Assembly (NCBI GenBank): GCA_021802555.1
Contig: JAJZRU010000007.1
Location: 1-64,000 of the forward strand
Direction: 5' to 3'
DNA length: 64,000 nucleotides
Origin: Pseudomonadota bacterium
Lineage (GTDB): Bacteria > Pseudomonadota > Gammaproteobacteria > Burkholderiales > Thiobacillaceae
This document shows positions 42,602-53,378 of the stretch, in pieces; the first letter of the stretch is position 1, and each line of letters starts with the position of its first letter. Position numbers and translations under genes: made by a program. The notes under the pieces are model-generated. The model saw nothing but the letters and a program-made list of their open reading frames with translations. It did not search any database and was not told the origin of the DNA.

Positions 42602-43438
42602 ATGGCGCGCAAACCCGTCCACGAAGAGCACGAAAACCATGAGCGCTGGCTGGTTTCCTATGCCGACTTCATCACTCTGCTGTTTGCCTTTTTCGTGGTG
42701 ATGTATTCGATTTCCTCGATCAACGAAGGCAAATACAAAGTCCTTTCCGATACCCTGTTCGCCGCCTTCACCGGCCAGCCCAAGATGCCGGCGCCCGTCC
42801 AGCAGGGCGAGCCGTTCAACAGCGTCGCCTCGGCAGTGCGGCTCCCTCCGCTGCCGCAGCCTACCTCGCTGCAGCCCGTGCCCCATGTGAGCATCGTGCA
42901 GCGCCGCACGCCCGAGCCCAAGGATGCGTCGCAGGCGCTGGAAAAGATCGCCCAGCAGATCAAGACGCTGCTCAAGCCCCTGATCGACAAGGGCGACGTC
43001 AACATCAATCTCACGCCCCTGGGCGTGGTGATCGAAATCAACGCCAAAGTGCTTTTCGCCTCCGGACAGGCCAGCCTCGCGCTCGGTGCGGACGGCGTGC
43101 TGACCCGTGTGGCGCAAGTCATACGCAAGATTCCTTACCAGATCCAAGTCAACGGTTTTACCGACAACGTTCCCATCCACACGGCGCAATTCCAGTCCAA
43201 CTGGGCGCTCTCCGCGCTGCGTGCCGTCACCGTGGTGGAAATATTCATAGACCAGGGCGTCGCCCCGGATCAGCTCGTGGCGGCCGGATATGGCCAGTAC
43301 CATCCCATCGCCTCCAATGACAGTTCGCAAGGGCAGGCGAAGAACCGGCGCGTGGCCATCGTGGTGGTTGCGCCGCAGCATCCTACGCACCTGGGCAACA
43401 CGCCCTTGATGTCTGGCAGCCCGCAGGAGCGCGGCTGA
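42602..43438 (+). CDS. MotB/MotD-type stator protein
   Basis: A 278-residue protein with a short basic N-terminus, one membrane helix carrying the proton-binding Asp (SYADFITLLFAFFVVMYS), a plug/linker region, and an OmpA-type peptidoglycan-binding domain (VNGFTDNVPIHTAQFQSNW ... NRRVAIVVV). It anchors the ion channel of the motor. MotA/MotC, its obligate partner, is not adjacent and not in the window. MotD is the closer analogue because of the short linker and the absence of motA upstream, but the distinction from MotB is not certain. Confidence 0.9.
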   Translation: MARKPVHEEHENHERWLVSYADFITLLFAFFVVMYSISSINEGKYKVLSDTLFAAFTGQPKMPAPVQQGEPFNSVASAVRLPPLPQPTSLQPVPHVSIVQRRTPEPKDASQALEKIAQQIKTLLKPLIDKGDVNINLTPLGVVIEINAKVLFASGQASLALGADGVLTRVAQVIRKIPYQIQVNGFTDNVPIHTAQFQSNWALSALRAVTVVEIFIDQGVAPDQLVAAGYGQYHPIASNDSSQGQAKNRRVAIVVVAPQHPTHLGNTPLMSGSPQERG

Positions 43439-43440
43439 TC

Positions 43441-43980
43441 ATGCCGGGCGTGCGCGCGGCCGAACGCCTGGAGCGGCGCGTCGACGCCATCAATTTCTCG
43501 ATCATGGCGTGCCTGGCGGTGGCGTCGGGTCTGGCGGCTTCCGCGCTTTCGGCGGCCCCGCAGCCTGATCCGGCCGCGGCATCCGCCGGCCGGCTGCCGG
43601 CTCGCCCGCCCGTGGCTGCGGTTGTGCCCCGGCCGGCAGCTCACCCGTCCGCCATCCCGGCCGCGCCTGCCGTTGTTCCGGCGATGAGCGCGGCCGCGCC
43701 TGAGGCCTCTGCCGAGCCGGTCGTGCCGCCGCAGGCGCACACCTGTCCGGCCGCCGGCTGGTACGTCCAATTGGGCGCACTGCGCGGCACGGCGCATGTC
43801 CGCGATCTCGTGGCACAGGGGCGGGAGCATAGCTTCCCGACCTGCACCGTCGATGCGCACGGGCTCACGCTGGTGCTGGCGGGGCCTTACCGCGATGGGC
43901 ACGAAGCGGCGCGCGCGCGCGATCGGATCGAGCAGGCGCTGGGTGTCCGGGGGTTTCTGCGCAGGAATGGAGGCCGTTGA
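43441..43980 (+). CDS. SPOR-domain membrane protein
   Basis: A 179-residue protein: short cytoplasmic N-terminus, one membrane segment (FSIMACLAVASGLAASALSA), a Pro/Ala-rich periplasmic spacer and a C-terminal SPOR domain (GWYVQLGALRGTAHVRDLV ... LTLVLAGPYRDGHEAARARDRI). SPOR domains bind peptidoglycan lacking stem peptides. Two bases separate it from the stator gene, so it may help localise the stator or motor in the cell wall; this is inferred from context. Confidence 0.82.
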   Translation: MPGVRAAERLERRVDAINFSIMACLAVASGLAASALSAAPQPDPAAASAGRLPARPPVAAVVPRPAAHPSAIPAAPAVVPAMSAAAPEASAEPVVPPQAHTCPAAGWYVQLGALRGTAHVRDLVAQGREHSFPTCTVDAHGLTLVLAGPYRDGHEAARARDRIEQALGVRGFLRRNGGR

Positions 43981-43981
43981 C

Positions 43982-45110
<1,129 letters not shown>

Positions 45111-45121
<11 letters not shown>

Positions 45122-46355
45122 AGCCGATGGCGCCGAGGCCGCGCGCCTGGCGCAGGCCTTCGCCGTCTTCAACGAAACTTCCCGCACGCTCTCCGAGGCT
45201 TACGCCACCCTGCAGGTGGAGGTCGCATGCCTCAACGACGAACTGGCCCGCGCCAACGCCAAGCTGCGCGACGAACTGCTGGAAAAGGAGCGCCTGCACC
45301 GGCGCCTGGCCCTGCTGTTGCAGGCCCTGCCCGGCGCAGTGGTGAGCCTGGATCCGCAGGGGGTGATCCAGGACATGAACCCGGAAGCCGCGCGTCTGTT
45401 CGGATCCGAGGCTGTAGGCAGATCCTGGGCCGCGGTGGCGGAGGAATCGCTCTCCGGCGCCGGCAGCGACTGGCGCCTGCGGCGCGGCGCGGGCGCCGAG
45501 CTGCGCCTCACGCTGTCGGTCAACCCGCTGCCAGACGGGCAGGGGCGGTTGCTGCTGATGCAGGACGTCACCGAGGCGCGCCAGCGCGAGGAGGCCTTCC
45601 AGCGCCGCGAGCGCCTGGCGGCCCTGGGCGAGACCATGGCCGGGCTGGCCCATCAGTTGCGCACTCCGCTGGCCACGGCGCTTTTGTCCATCTCCCAGCT
45701 CACGCCCCAGACGGAACCCGCGCGCTTCGGCCGCCTGCGCGATCGTGGCATCGAACGGCTGCGCAGCCTGGAGCGCTCCATCAATGAAATGCTGCGCTTT
45801 CTGCGTGGCGAGGGCGGCGCGGGCACGGTGCCGCTGGACAAAGTATTATGGGATTTGCGTCAGGAATTTGATGATTTGCTGCGTCAAAAAAACGTCGCCC
45901 TGCGCATAGAAGAGCTCCCGCCCGGAGTCATCCTGCCCGGCGGCGGTCCTGCCTGGATCAGCGTGATCGGCAACATTTTGCACAACGCGCTGCACTACAG
46001 CCCGGCCGGGAGCGCCATCGGCGTGTCGGCGCACGGCGACGGCCAGATGGTGCTCCTGCGCATAAGCGATGCTGGCCCCGGAATTGCTCTCCAGGATTGC
46101 GAGCGGGTGTTCACGCCGTTTTACAGCACGCGCAGCGGGGGCACGGGCCTGGGCCTGGCCATCGTGCGTGATTTCGTGAACAGCATGGGCGGGCGCTGCT
46201 GGGCCGAGCCCGCGCAGGGTTCCGGCGCCTGCATTGCCCTGAGCGTGCCCCTGTGGCAGGGCGCCCAGGCGCTGGATAGCGGGCCTTTGAGGAGCCCGGA
46301 CGGACGGGAAAAAGGAGAAGATCGTGACGGATGCCGCGCGAATACTGCTGGTTGA
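45111..46355 (+). CDS. fleS: Flagellar sensor histidine kinase FleS/FlrB
   Basis: A 414-residue soluble kinase: N-terminal coiled coil (to about residue 65), a PAS domain (LLQALPGAVVSLDPQGVIQDMNPEA), then HisKA with the phospho-accepting His in LAHQLRTPLATAL, and an ATPase domain with NILHNALHYSP, SDAGPGIA and GGTGLGLAIV. It phosphorylates FleR. No membrane segment is present, as in FleS. It overlaps the FleQ-like gene at its start and fleR by 32 bases at its end. Confidence 0.93.
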
Positions 46356-47670
46356 GGATGACGAGGCGCTGGCCGAGGCGCTCCAGGACGCGCTGGATCT
46401 GGCCGATTACGTGACCGTGCGCGCGCGCGACGGCGCAGAGGCGCTGCAGCTGCTGGCGGGGGAAGCTTTCCACCTCATGGTGAGCGATGTGAAGATGGCG
46501 CCCATGGACGGCTACACGCTGCTGCGCCGGGCGCGCCAGGGATATCCCGAGTTGCCCATCCTGCTGATGACGGCCTGGGGCACCATCCAGGACGCCGTGG
46601 CCGCGCTGCAGCTGGGCGCGGTGGATTATCTGGTCAAGCCTTTCGACGCCGCCCTGCTGCTGGACAAGGTCAAACGCCATTTGCGCGTCCCGCGGCGCCA
46701 GGGCGAAGAGGGCCTGGTGGCGCGCGCCCCGGCCATGGCGGCGGCGCTGCAAGTGGCGCGGCGCGCGGCGCAGACCGATGTGGGCATCATGCTGCTGGGG
46801 GAAAGCGGCGTGGGCAAGGAGGTCATGGCGCGCTACATCCATTCCAAATCGCCGCGCGCCCAGGGGCCCTTCGTGGCGGTGAATTGCGCGGCCATCCCCG
46901 AGACGCTCCTGGAAACGACCCTGTTCGGCCACGAGAAGGGCGCGTTTACCGGGGCGAGCCAAGCCAGTCCGGGAAAATTCGAGCAGGCGCAGGGCGGCAC
47001 CCTGCTGCTGGACGAGGTCACGGAAATGGCGCCCGGCTTGCAGGCCAAGCTCCTGCGCGTGCTGCAGGAGCGCGAAGTCGAGCGCGTGGGCGGCCGGCGC
47101 CGCGTGGCGTTGGATTTGCGCGTGATCGCCACCAGCAACCGCGACCTGCGCCAGGCGGTGGCGCAAGGCGTGCTGCGCGAGGATTTGTACTATCGCCTGA
47201 ACGTCTTTCCCATCCGCATCCCCGCCCTGCGCGAGCGCAAGGAAGACATCCTGCCGCTGACCGAACTGTTCCTCGAACGCTATGCCGCCGCTCACGGGTC
47301 GCGGCGCGTGCCGCAACTGGACGCGCGCGCGCGCCGCGCCATGCTGGAGTGGCGCTGGCCGGGCAACGTCCGGGAACTGGAGAACGTCGTGCAGCGCATG
47401 GTGATCCTGTGCGACGGCCGGGACATAGGTATCGATGACCTGATGCTGGAAGACGGCGCCCGGCTGGAGTTGCCGCCCGGCGAGCCCGAAGGCGACAGCG
47501 GCCTGGAGGGCGCCCAGGCGGAAAACGAGCGGCGCCTGATCGCCGATGCCCTCAAGGACAGCCAGGGTTCCAAGAAACAGGCTGCCGAACGCCTGGGCAT
47601 CAGCCCGCGCACGCTGCGTCACAAGTTGCAGCGCCTGCGCGAGGCCGGGCTGGAAATCCAGTGGGCATGA
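46324..47670 (+). CDS. fleR: Flagellar sigma-54 response regulator FleR/FlrC
   Basis: A 448-residue activator: receiver domain (residues 1-120; VEDDE, phospho-acceptor Asp in MVSDVKMAP, Lys in VKPFD), AAA+ domain with GESGVGKE, EKGAFTGAS and LLDEVTEM, and a Fis-type helix-turn-helix (KQAAERLGISPRTLRHKLQRL). Phospho-FleR activates sigma-54 promoters of basal body and hook genes. Start GTG 46324 has AAAAAGGAG upstream. A sigma-54 promoter for fliE lies directly after its stop. Confidence 0.94.
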   Translation: MTDAARILLVEDDEALAEALQDALDLADYVTVRARDGAEALQLLAGEAFHLMVSDVKMAPMDGYTLLRRARQGYPELPILLMTAWGTIQDAVAALQLGAVDYLVKPFDAALLLDKVKRHLRVPRRQGEEGLVARAPAMAAALQVARRAAQTDVGIMLLGESGVGKEVMARYIHSKSPRAQGPFVAVNCAAIPETLLETTLFGHEKGAFTGASQASPGKFEQAQGGTLLLDEVTEMAPGLQAKLLRVLQEREVERVGGRRRVALDLRVIATSNRDLRQAVAQGVLREDLYYRLNVFPIRIPALRERKEDILPLTELFLERYAAAHGSRRVPQLDARARRAMLEWRWPGNVRELENVVQRMVILCDGRDIGIDDLMLEDGARLELPPGEPEGDSGLEGAQAENERRLIADALKDSQGSKKQAAERLGISPRTLRHKLQRLREAGLEIQWA

Positions 47671-47672
47671 AT

Positions 47673-47688
47673 TGGCATGGCTATTGCT
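47673..47688 (+). promoter_or_regulatory. Sigma-54 promoter of the fliE operon
   Basis: TGGCATG-GCTA-TTGCT differs from the sigma-54 consensus TGGCACG-N4-TTGCW at one base, with perfect GG-N10-GC spacing. It lies 39 bases before fliE and just past the fleR stop, so FleR probably drives the fliEFGHIJ block next to its own gene. Confidence 0.82.
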
Positions 47689-47726
47689 CTGGCTAGTCCG
47701 AGCGCACAGCAAGGAGTGGATAGGTG

Positions 47727-48047
47727 ATGAAAGTCGACGCAATGGAAGCCCTCATCGGGCAGATGCGCGCCCTGGCCGCGGAGGCCGGCAGCAAGCCCCC
47801 GGCGCCGGGGGGCGGCGGGCCGGCGCCGGATTTCGCCAGCGCGCTCAAGGCTGCCATCGACGGCGTGAACCAGAGCCAGCACCAGGCCTCGGCCATGGAG
47901 CAGCAATTCGCCGCCGGCACCGGCAACATGAGCCTGAGTGACGTCATGCTGGCGGCGCAAAAAGCCAACTTGTCCTTTCAAACCATGCTGCAGGTGCGCA
48001 ACAAGCTGGTCAGCGCCTACCAGGACATCATGAACCTGCAGGTCTGA
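47727..48047 (+). CDS. fliE: Hook-basal body protein FliE
   Basis: A 106-residue protein with a variable N-terminal half and the conserved C-terminus (NMSLSDVMLAAQKANLSFQTMLQVRNKLVSAYQDIMN). FliE joins the MS ring to the rod. Either ATG 47727 or GTG 47724 could start; AAGGAG is upstream of both. The 104 bases between fliE and fliF hold no feature I can support. Confidence 0.94.
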   Translation: MKVDAMEALIGQMRALAAEAGSKPPAPGGGGPAPDFASALKAAIDGVNQSQHQASAMEQQFAAGTGNMSLSDVMLAAQKANLSFQTMLQVRNKLVSAYQDIMNLQV

Positions 48048-48151
48048 GATGGCGGGGGCGAGGGGGCATGATGTTGCCGCAGGCAGGATGCTCTTGCCGC
48101 TGCGCCCGTTCGTCCGCTTCCGCCTGACGCCCGCCCGCAGCAGATAAAGCC

Positions 48152-49810
48152 ATGGCCGCCAATCCCGCAGCGATGTTGTCCGACCCCGTGGGCGCGTTCC
48201 GCAGCCTCGGCCCCAACCAGCGCTTGGGACTGGTGCTGGGCGTGGCGGGGCTCATCACCCTGGCCCTCGTCACGCTCATGTGGCTGCGTCAGCCCAACTA
48301 CCAGGTGCTCTACACCAATCTGTCCGAGCGTGACGGTGGCCTGGTCATCGCGCAACTGCAAAAACTCAACGTGCCTTATCGCATCACCGACGGCGGCGCG
48401 GTGATCCAGGTGCCCGGCAACCAGGTCTACGACACGCGCATGAAGCTCGCCGCCAACGGCTTGCCCAAGGGCGCCGGGGTGGGTTTCGAATTGCTGGACC
48501 ACGAACCCTTGGGCACCAGCCAGTTCGTCGAGCGCGTGAATTACCAGCGCGCGCTGGAAGGATCGCTGGCGCACACGGTGGAATCGCTCTCGGCGGTGGA
48601 ATCGGCCACCGTTCACTTGGCCATCCCCAAGCCGTCGGTGTTCGTGAGCGAGGCGGAAAAACCCTCGGCGTCGGTGCTGCTCAAGCTCTATCCGGGGCGC
48701 GTGCTGAGCGCGGCGCAGGTGGCGGGCATCGTCCATCTGGTGGCTTCTAGCATTCCGGGCTTGAATGAAAAAGACGTGACCATCGTCGATCAGGATGGCA
48801 ACCTGCTGACCGGGGCGCAATCCCAGCCGTCCAACAGCGAGCCCTCCCAGCTCGCTTACCGCAACGCGGTGGAGCAGCAATACCGGCACCAGATCGAAAC
48901 CATCCTGGCGCCGCTGGTCGGCGCCGAAGGCGTGCGCGTGGCCGTCTCGGCCGACATCGATTTCGCCAAGACCGAGTCCAGCTCGGTGCAGTACGGCAAC
49001 AACCATATGTTGAGCCAGCAGTCCAACAGCAGCACCAGCCAAGGCAACGCCGGCGCCGCAGCGGGCGTGCCGGGGGCGCTCAGCAACCAGCCGCCGGGTG
49101 GCGTGTCCGCCCCCTACAACGTCTCTTCCGGCGCGGTGCCGCTGTCGGCGCCGCTCACGCCTGCACAGTTGACCAAGCTCGCGCCCACGCTCAAATCCCT
49201 GGCGCCGGCCAGCAGCAGCACGCAGCAGACCACCAATTACGATCTGGACAAGACGGTCAGCCACACCGTGCAGCCGGTCGGGGTGGTCAAGCGCCTGTCC
49301 GTCGCGGTGCTGGTGAACAACCAGGCGATTCCAGGCAAGAACGGCGCCGTGAAGATGCAGGCCCTCAATGCCCAGCAGCTCGCCCAGCTCACCCAGCTGA
49401 CCAAGGACGCCATCGGCTTCAACGCCCAGCGCGGCGACACCGTCACGGTGGTCAACATGCCGTTCACGGCTGCGGCGCAGAAGGCGGCTGCCGAAGCCAC
49501 GCCATGGTGGCGCGCCGAGTGGTTCTTCGACCTGCTGAGAAATACCGTGCCCTATGTCGTGGTGCTGATCCTCGGCTTCATGATCTACCGTGCGGTCAAG
49601 CGCAGCGGCGCCAAGCGCCCCGCCGCCGGCGTGCGCCAGGCGCCCGCTGCGGCAGCCGGTGCGCCGCGCGCGCCCCAGGCCGAGGCCGCGGCGCCCGCCG
49701 CCGGGGCGCGCACCTTGGACGAGGATGCCGCCGCCTCGCGCGAGCTGGTCAAGCAGGACCCGCGCCGCGCCGCCCAAGTGGTCAAGGAATGGTTGACCGA
49801 TGGCCAATGA
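48152..49810 (+). CDS. fliF: MS-ring protein FliF
   Basis: A 552-residue membrane protein with two membrane segments (LGLVLGVAGLITLALVTLMW near residue 35 and TVPYVVVLILGFMIYRAV near residue 460) and the ring-building motifs QLQKLNVPYRI and SVLLKLYPGR. A Ser/Gly-rich stretch lies in the middle. The cytoplasmic C-terminus (RELVKQDPRRAAQVVKEWL) binds FliG. It overlaps fliG. Confidence 0.96.
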   Translation: MAANPAAMLSDPVGAFRSLGPNQRLGLVLGVAGLITLALVTLMWLRQPNYQVLYTNLSERDGGLVIAQLQKLNVPYRITDGGAVIQVPGNQVYDTRMKLAANGLPKGAGVGFELLDHEPLGTSQFVERVNYQRALEGSLAHTVESLSAVESATVHLAIPKPSVFVSEAEKPSASVLLKLYPGRVLSAAQVAGIVHLVASSIPGLNEKDVTIVDQDGNLLTGAQSQPSNSEPSQLAYRNAVEQQYRHQIETILAPLVGAEGVRVAVSADIDFAKTESSSVQYGNNHMLSQQSNSSTSQGNAGAAAGVPGALSNQPPGGVSAPYNVSSGAVPLSAPLTPAQLTKLAPTLKSLAPASSSTQQTTNYDLDKTVSHTVQPVGVVKRLSVAVLVNNQAIPGKNGAVKMQALNAQQLAQLTQLTKDAIGFNAQRGDTVTVVNMPFTAAAQKAAAEATPWWRAEWFFDLLRNTVPYVVVLILGFMIYRAVKRSGAKRPAAGVRQAPAAAAGAPRAPQAEAAAPAAGARTLDEDAAASRELVKQDPRRAAQVVKEWLTDGQ

Positions 49811-50816
49811 AGACGACCTCGGCGGCCTGGAGCGCGGCGCCATCCTGCTCCTGAGCTTGGGGGAGGATCAGGCCGCTGCGGTGATGCAGCACCTTTCTCC
49901 CCGCGAAGTGCAGAAGCTGGGCGCCACCATGGCGCGCATGAGCCGGGTGAGCGCCGATCAGGCCCATACCGTGCTGAAGGATTTTCGCCAGCGCTTGGAA
50001 CACCAGACCGTGCTGGGATTGGGCGCGGATCAGTTCGTGCGCACTGCGCTGACCAAGGCGCTGGGCCAGGAGCGCGCCAACTCCCTCATCGAGCGCATCC
50101 TGCACGGGGGCGAGTCGAGCGGCCTGGAGAACCTGAAATGGATGGAACCGCGCGCCGTCGCGGACCTCATCAAGCTGGAGCATCCGCAGGTCATCGCCCT
50201 CATCCTGGCCTATATCGACGCCGAGCAGGCCAGCGAAGTGCTGCAATTCCTGCCCCAGCGCACGGCTTCGGAGGCGGTGCTGCGCCTGGCCAACCTGGAC
50301 AGCCTGCAGCCCTCCGCGCTCAAGGAACTCAACGAGATGCTGGAAGAGCAGCTGGCCGGCGATTCGCATAGCATCCAGGTATCCTCGGTGGGGGGGCCCA
50401 AGACGGCGGCCAACATCCTCAACCGCATGGAAACCGGCCAGGCCAATACCATCCTGGAGGATCTGCGCGGCCAGGACGAGGAAATCGCCGCCAAGATCCA
50501 GGATCAGATGTTCGTCTTCGAAGACCTCATCAACGTCGACGACCGCAGCATCCAGACGCTGCTGCGGGAGGTGTCCTCGGAGACCCTGCTGCTGGCTCTC
50601 AAAGGGGTCAATCCCAGCCTCAAGGAGAAATTCTTCAACAACATGTCCAAGCGCGCCGCCGAAATGCTGCGCGACGACCTGGAGGCCAAAGGCCCGGTCA
50701 AGCTCAGCGACGTCGAGGCGGCGCACAAGGAGATCCTGCAGATCGCCACCCGCCTGGAGGCGGCCGGGCAGATCCAGCTCGGCGGCGGCGGGGGTGCGGA
50801 GGCCCTGGTTGAATGA
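49800..50816 (+). CDS. fliG: Motor switch protein FliG
   Basis: A 338-residue protein with the FliG N domain (ERGAILLLSLGEDQAAAVMQHL), middle domain with EHPQVIALILAYIDAEQASEVL (EHPQ motif), and a C-terminal torque helix with charged residues (FFNNMSKRAAEMLRDDLEAKGPVKLSDVEAAHKEIL). FliG touches the stator and generates torque. It overlaps fliF and fliH. Confidence 0.96.
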   Translation: MANEDDLGGLERGAILLLSLGEDQAAAVMQHLSPREVQKLGATMARMSRVSADQAHTVLKDFRQRLEHQTVLGLGADQFVRTALTKALGQERANSLIERILHGGESSGLENLKWMEPRAVADLIKLEHPQVIALILAYIDAEQASEVLQFLPQRTASEAVLRLANLDSLQPSALKELNEMLEEQLAGDSHSIQVSSVGGPKTAANILNRMETGQANTILEDLRGQDEEIAAKIQDQMFVFEDLINVDDRSIQTLLREVSSETLLLALKGVNPSLKEKFFNNMSKRAAEMLRDDLEAKGPVKLSDVEAAHKEILQIATRLEAAGQIQLGGGGGAEALVE

Positions 50817-51487
50817 CCGTCATCCTGCGGCGTGAAGAGCTTTCCGAAGTAGCGCCCTGGCCCGCGCCCGCCGTGCAGGGCACGCCGGCGCGGGGGGCCG
50901 CACCGGCGCCGGAAGATGCCGGCCAGGCGCGTGTGCGCGCCGAGGCCGAAGGCCGGGCTCAGGGTTATCAGCAGGGCCATGCCGACGGTCTCGCGGCCGG
51001 GCGTGCGCAGGGCATGCGCGAGGCCGACGAGCTGCGCGCCCTGCTGGCGCCGCTGAGGGCCAGCCTGCACCGTCTGGAGCAGGCTACGGAAGAATCGCTC
51101 ACGGCGCTCGCGCTGGAAATCGCGCGCCAAGTGCTGCGCCACGAGGTCAGAACCCATCCCGAGCAGATTCTGGCGGCGCTGCGCCAGGCGCTGAGCGCCT
51201 TCCCGCTGCGCGGCGGCACGCCCTGGGTGCGCCTGCACGCCGAAGACGTCGCGCTGGTGCGGGCACTGGCGCCGGAGATCGAGGCGGCGGGCGTGACGCT
51301 GCTGGCCGACGACAGCCTGGAGCGGGGCGATCTGATCCTGGCCGCCGACAGCGAGGAAAAATGGGCCAAGCCGGACCGCCGCTGGCGCGGCCGCGGCCAG
51401 CCCGAGGGCGAGACGCGGCTGGATTTGCGCCTGGAGGAACGCTGGCGCCAGGTCATCGCCCAGCTGTTCGAGGCCTCGGACGCATGA
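50813..51487 (+). CDS. fliH: Flagellar export ATPase regulator FliH
   Basis: A 224-residue coiled-coil protein with glycine-repeat-like motifs ([30 protein letters not shown]). The C-terminal domain ([14 protein letters not shown] ... [16 protein letters not shown]) resembles the V/F-ATPase E/delta subunits. It holds FliI in check and recruits it to the export gate. Start overlaps fliG and stop overlaps fliI (ATGA). Confidence 0.92.
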   Translation: MTVILRREELSEVAPWPAPAVQGTPARGAAPAPEDAGQARVRAEAEGRAQGYQQGHADGLAAGRAQGMREADELRALLAPLRASLHRLEQATEESLTALALEIARQVLRHEVRTHPEQILAALRQALSAFPLRGGTPWVRLHAEDVALVRALAPEIEAAGVTLLADDSLERGDLILAADSEEKWAKPDRRWRGRGQPEGETRLDLRLEERWRQVIAQLFEASDA

Positions 51488-52848
51488 GCGCAGCCGCACC
51501 GGACTGGGCGCGCCGCCTGGATGCGCTGAGACAGCGCCTGGACGGCGATGCCGTAAGCATGGCGCCCAGCGGCAGCCTGGTGCGCATGCGCGGCCTGATC
51601 CTGGAGGCGCGCGGCCTGGATGCCAGCATAGGTGCGCGCTGCCGCGTCAACATGCCGAACCAGAGGGGCATCGAAGCGGAGGTGGTGGGGTTTCACGGCG
51701 ATCTGCTGCAGCTCATGGCGGCAGGCGACATCCAGGGCCTGGCGCCGGGCGCGCGCGTTACGCCGCTGCCGGCGGACATACGGGTGCCGGCCGGCGACAA
51801 CCTGCTGGGGCGCGTGTTGGGCGGCAGCGGCAAGCCGCTGGACGGCCTGGGGCCCCTCATGCCCAGCAGCTATGTGTCGCTCGCCACCCATCCCATCAAC
51901 CCGCTGCAGCGGGCCCTCATACGCCAGCCGCTCGACGTCGGCGTGCGCACCATCAACGCCTTGTTCACCGTGGGGCGCGGCGCGCGCATGGGCCTGTTCG
52001 CCGGCAGCGGCGTGGGCAAGAGCGTGCTGCTGGGCATGATGGCGCGTAACACTGAAGCGGACGTGATCGTGGTCGGGCTGATCGGCGAGCGCGGCCGCGA
52101 AGTGCGCGAATTCATCGAAGACATCCTGGGCGCGGAAGGGCTGCGCCGCGCCGTGGTGGTGGCGGCGCCGGCCGATGCCTCGGCGCTGACGCGCATCCGC
52201 GGCGCCCAGACGGCGACTGCGATCGCCGAGCATTTCCGCGATCAGGGGCGGCATGTCCTGCTGCTCATGGACTCGCTCACGCGCTACGCCCTGGCCCTGC
52301 GTGAAGTGGCGCTGGCGGTGGGCGAGCCGCCGGCGGCGCGCGGCTTTCCGCCCTCGGTGTTCGCCAAGCTGCCCGCGCTGGTGGAGCGCGCCGGCAACGG
52401 CCGCGACGGTGCCGGCAGCATTACGGCTTTCTACACCATCCTCATGGAAGGCGACGACCAGCAGGACCCCATCGCCGACAACACGCGCGCCATACTCGAC
52501 GGCCACATCGTGTTGAGCCGCCGCCTCGCCGAGCAAGGACACTATCCGGCCATCGATCTGGAAGCCTCGGTGAGCCGCGTCATGCAGAACCTGGTGACCC
52601 CGGCGCATCTGCGATGCATGCATAAACTCAAGGAGCTGGAAGGCCGTTACAGCAGCCATCAGGATTTGATCGCGGTGGGGGCATACAACCCCGGCGCCGA
52701 CCCCAATCTGGATCTGGCCGTGCAGGCCCATCCCGCCATTCGCGTCTTCCTGCGCCAGGACATGCGCGAAATCGTGAATCTGGCCGACAGCGAAAGGCTG
52801 CTGGCCGAGCTGATCGACCCTTATATCGCGGAGGGCAAGTCGGGCTGA
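51484..52848 (+). CDS. fliI: Flagellum-specific export ATPase FliI
   Basis: A 454-residue ATPase with Walker [16 protein letters not shown], Walker [12 protein letters not shown], and [13 protein letters not shown], typical of the type III ATPase family. It is homologous to the F1 beta subunit. It energises substrate docking in flagellar export. Start ATG 51484 overlaps the fliH stop. Confidence 0.96.
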   Translation: MSAAAPDWARRLDALRQRLDGDAVSMAPSGSLVRMRGLILEARGLDASIGARCRVNMPNQRGIEAEVVGFHGDLLQLMAAGDIQGLAPGARVTPLPADIRVPAGDNLLGRVLGGSGKPLDGLGPLMPSSYVSLATHPINPLQRALIRQPLDVGVRTINALFTVGRGARMGLFAGSGVGKSVLLGMMARNTEADVIVVGLIGERGREVREFIEDILGAEGLRRAVVVAAPADASALTRIRGAQTATAIAEHFRDQGRHVLLLMDSLTRYALALREVALAVGEPPAARGFPPSVFAKLPALVERAGNGRDGAGSITAFYTILMEGDDQQDPIADNTRAILDGHIVLSRRLAEQGHYPAIDLEASVSRVMQNLVTPAHLRCMHKLKELEGRYSSHQDLIAVGAYNPGADPNLDLAVQAHPAIRVFLRQDMREIVNLADSERLLAELIDPYIAEGKSG

Positions 52849-52905
52849 GCCGGCAAGGGCGCGTGCGCACATGCGCAAAGTGGAGACTGATAAGGACTTG
52901 AAAAC

Positions 52906-53358
52906 ATGAAGAATCGCTTGACGGTCATCAAGGAACTGCAACGCCGGGCCGGCGAGGAGGGCCAGGTGCTGGCGCAGGCGCTGGCGCGCCTCAAGTGCCA
53001 GCTGGCCGAGGCGGAAGGCAAGCTGGGCATGCTGCGCGATTATGCCGCCCAGTACCGCGCGCAATTGCAGCGCGCCGAAAGCGGCGGCGCGGAATGGAGC
53101 CGGGTGCTCGCCTTGCGCGCCTTCATTGCGCGCATCGACGAAACCGTTGCGGTGCAGGAAAACCAGCTCAACAACCTGCAATGCAGCGGCAACGGCCTGA
53201 TGGCGCAATGGCAGCACGCCCACCGGCGGGAAAAAGCGCTCGGCCTGCTCGCCGGCCGGCACGAAATGGAAGCGCGCCTGCGGGCGGCGCACCGCCTGCA
53301 GAAGGAAATCGAGGATTGGACGCTGCGTGCGCAAGCGGCGGCATCGAGCCTGGCTTGA
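52906..53358 (+). CDS. fliJ: Flagellar export chaperone FliJ
   Basis: A 150-residue helical coiled-coil protein (LTVIKELQRRAGEEGQVLAQALARLKCQLAEAE ... HRLQKEIEDWTLRAQA). FliJ is the central stalk linking FliI to FlhA, and an escort chaperone. It lies 57 bases after fliI. Confidence 0.88.
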   Translation: MKNRLTVIKELQRRAGEEGQVLAQALARLKCQLAEAEGKLGMLRDYAAQYRAQLQRAESGGAEWSRVLALRAFIARIDETVAVQENQLNNLQCSGNGLMAQWQHAHRREKALGLLAGRHEMEARLRAAHRLQKEIEDWTLRAQAAASSLA

Positions 53359-53378
53359 GTCTTGCTTGAAGAGAGGCC

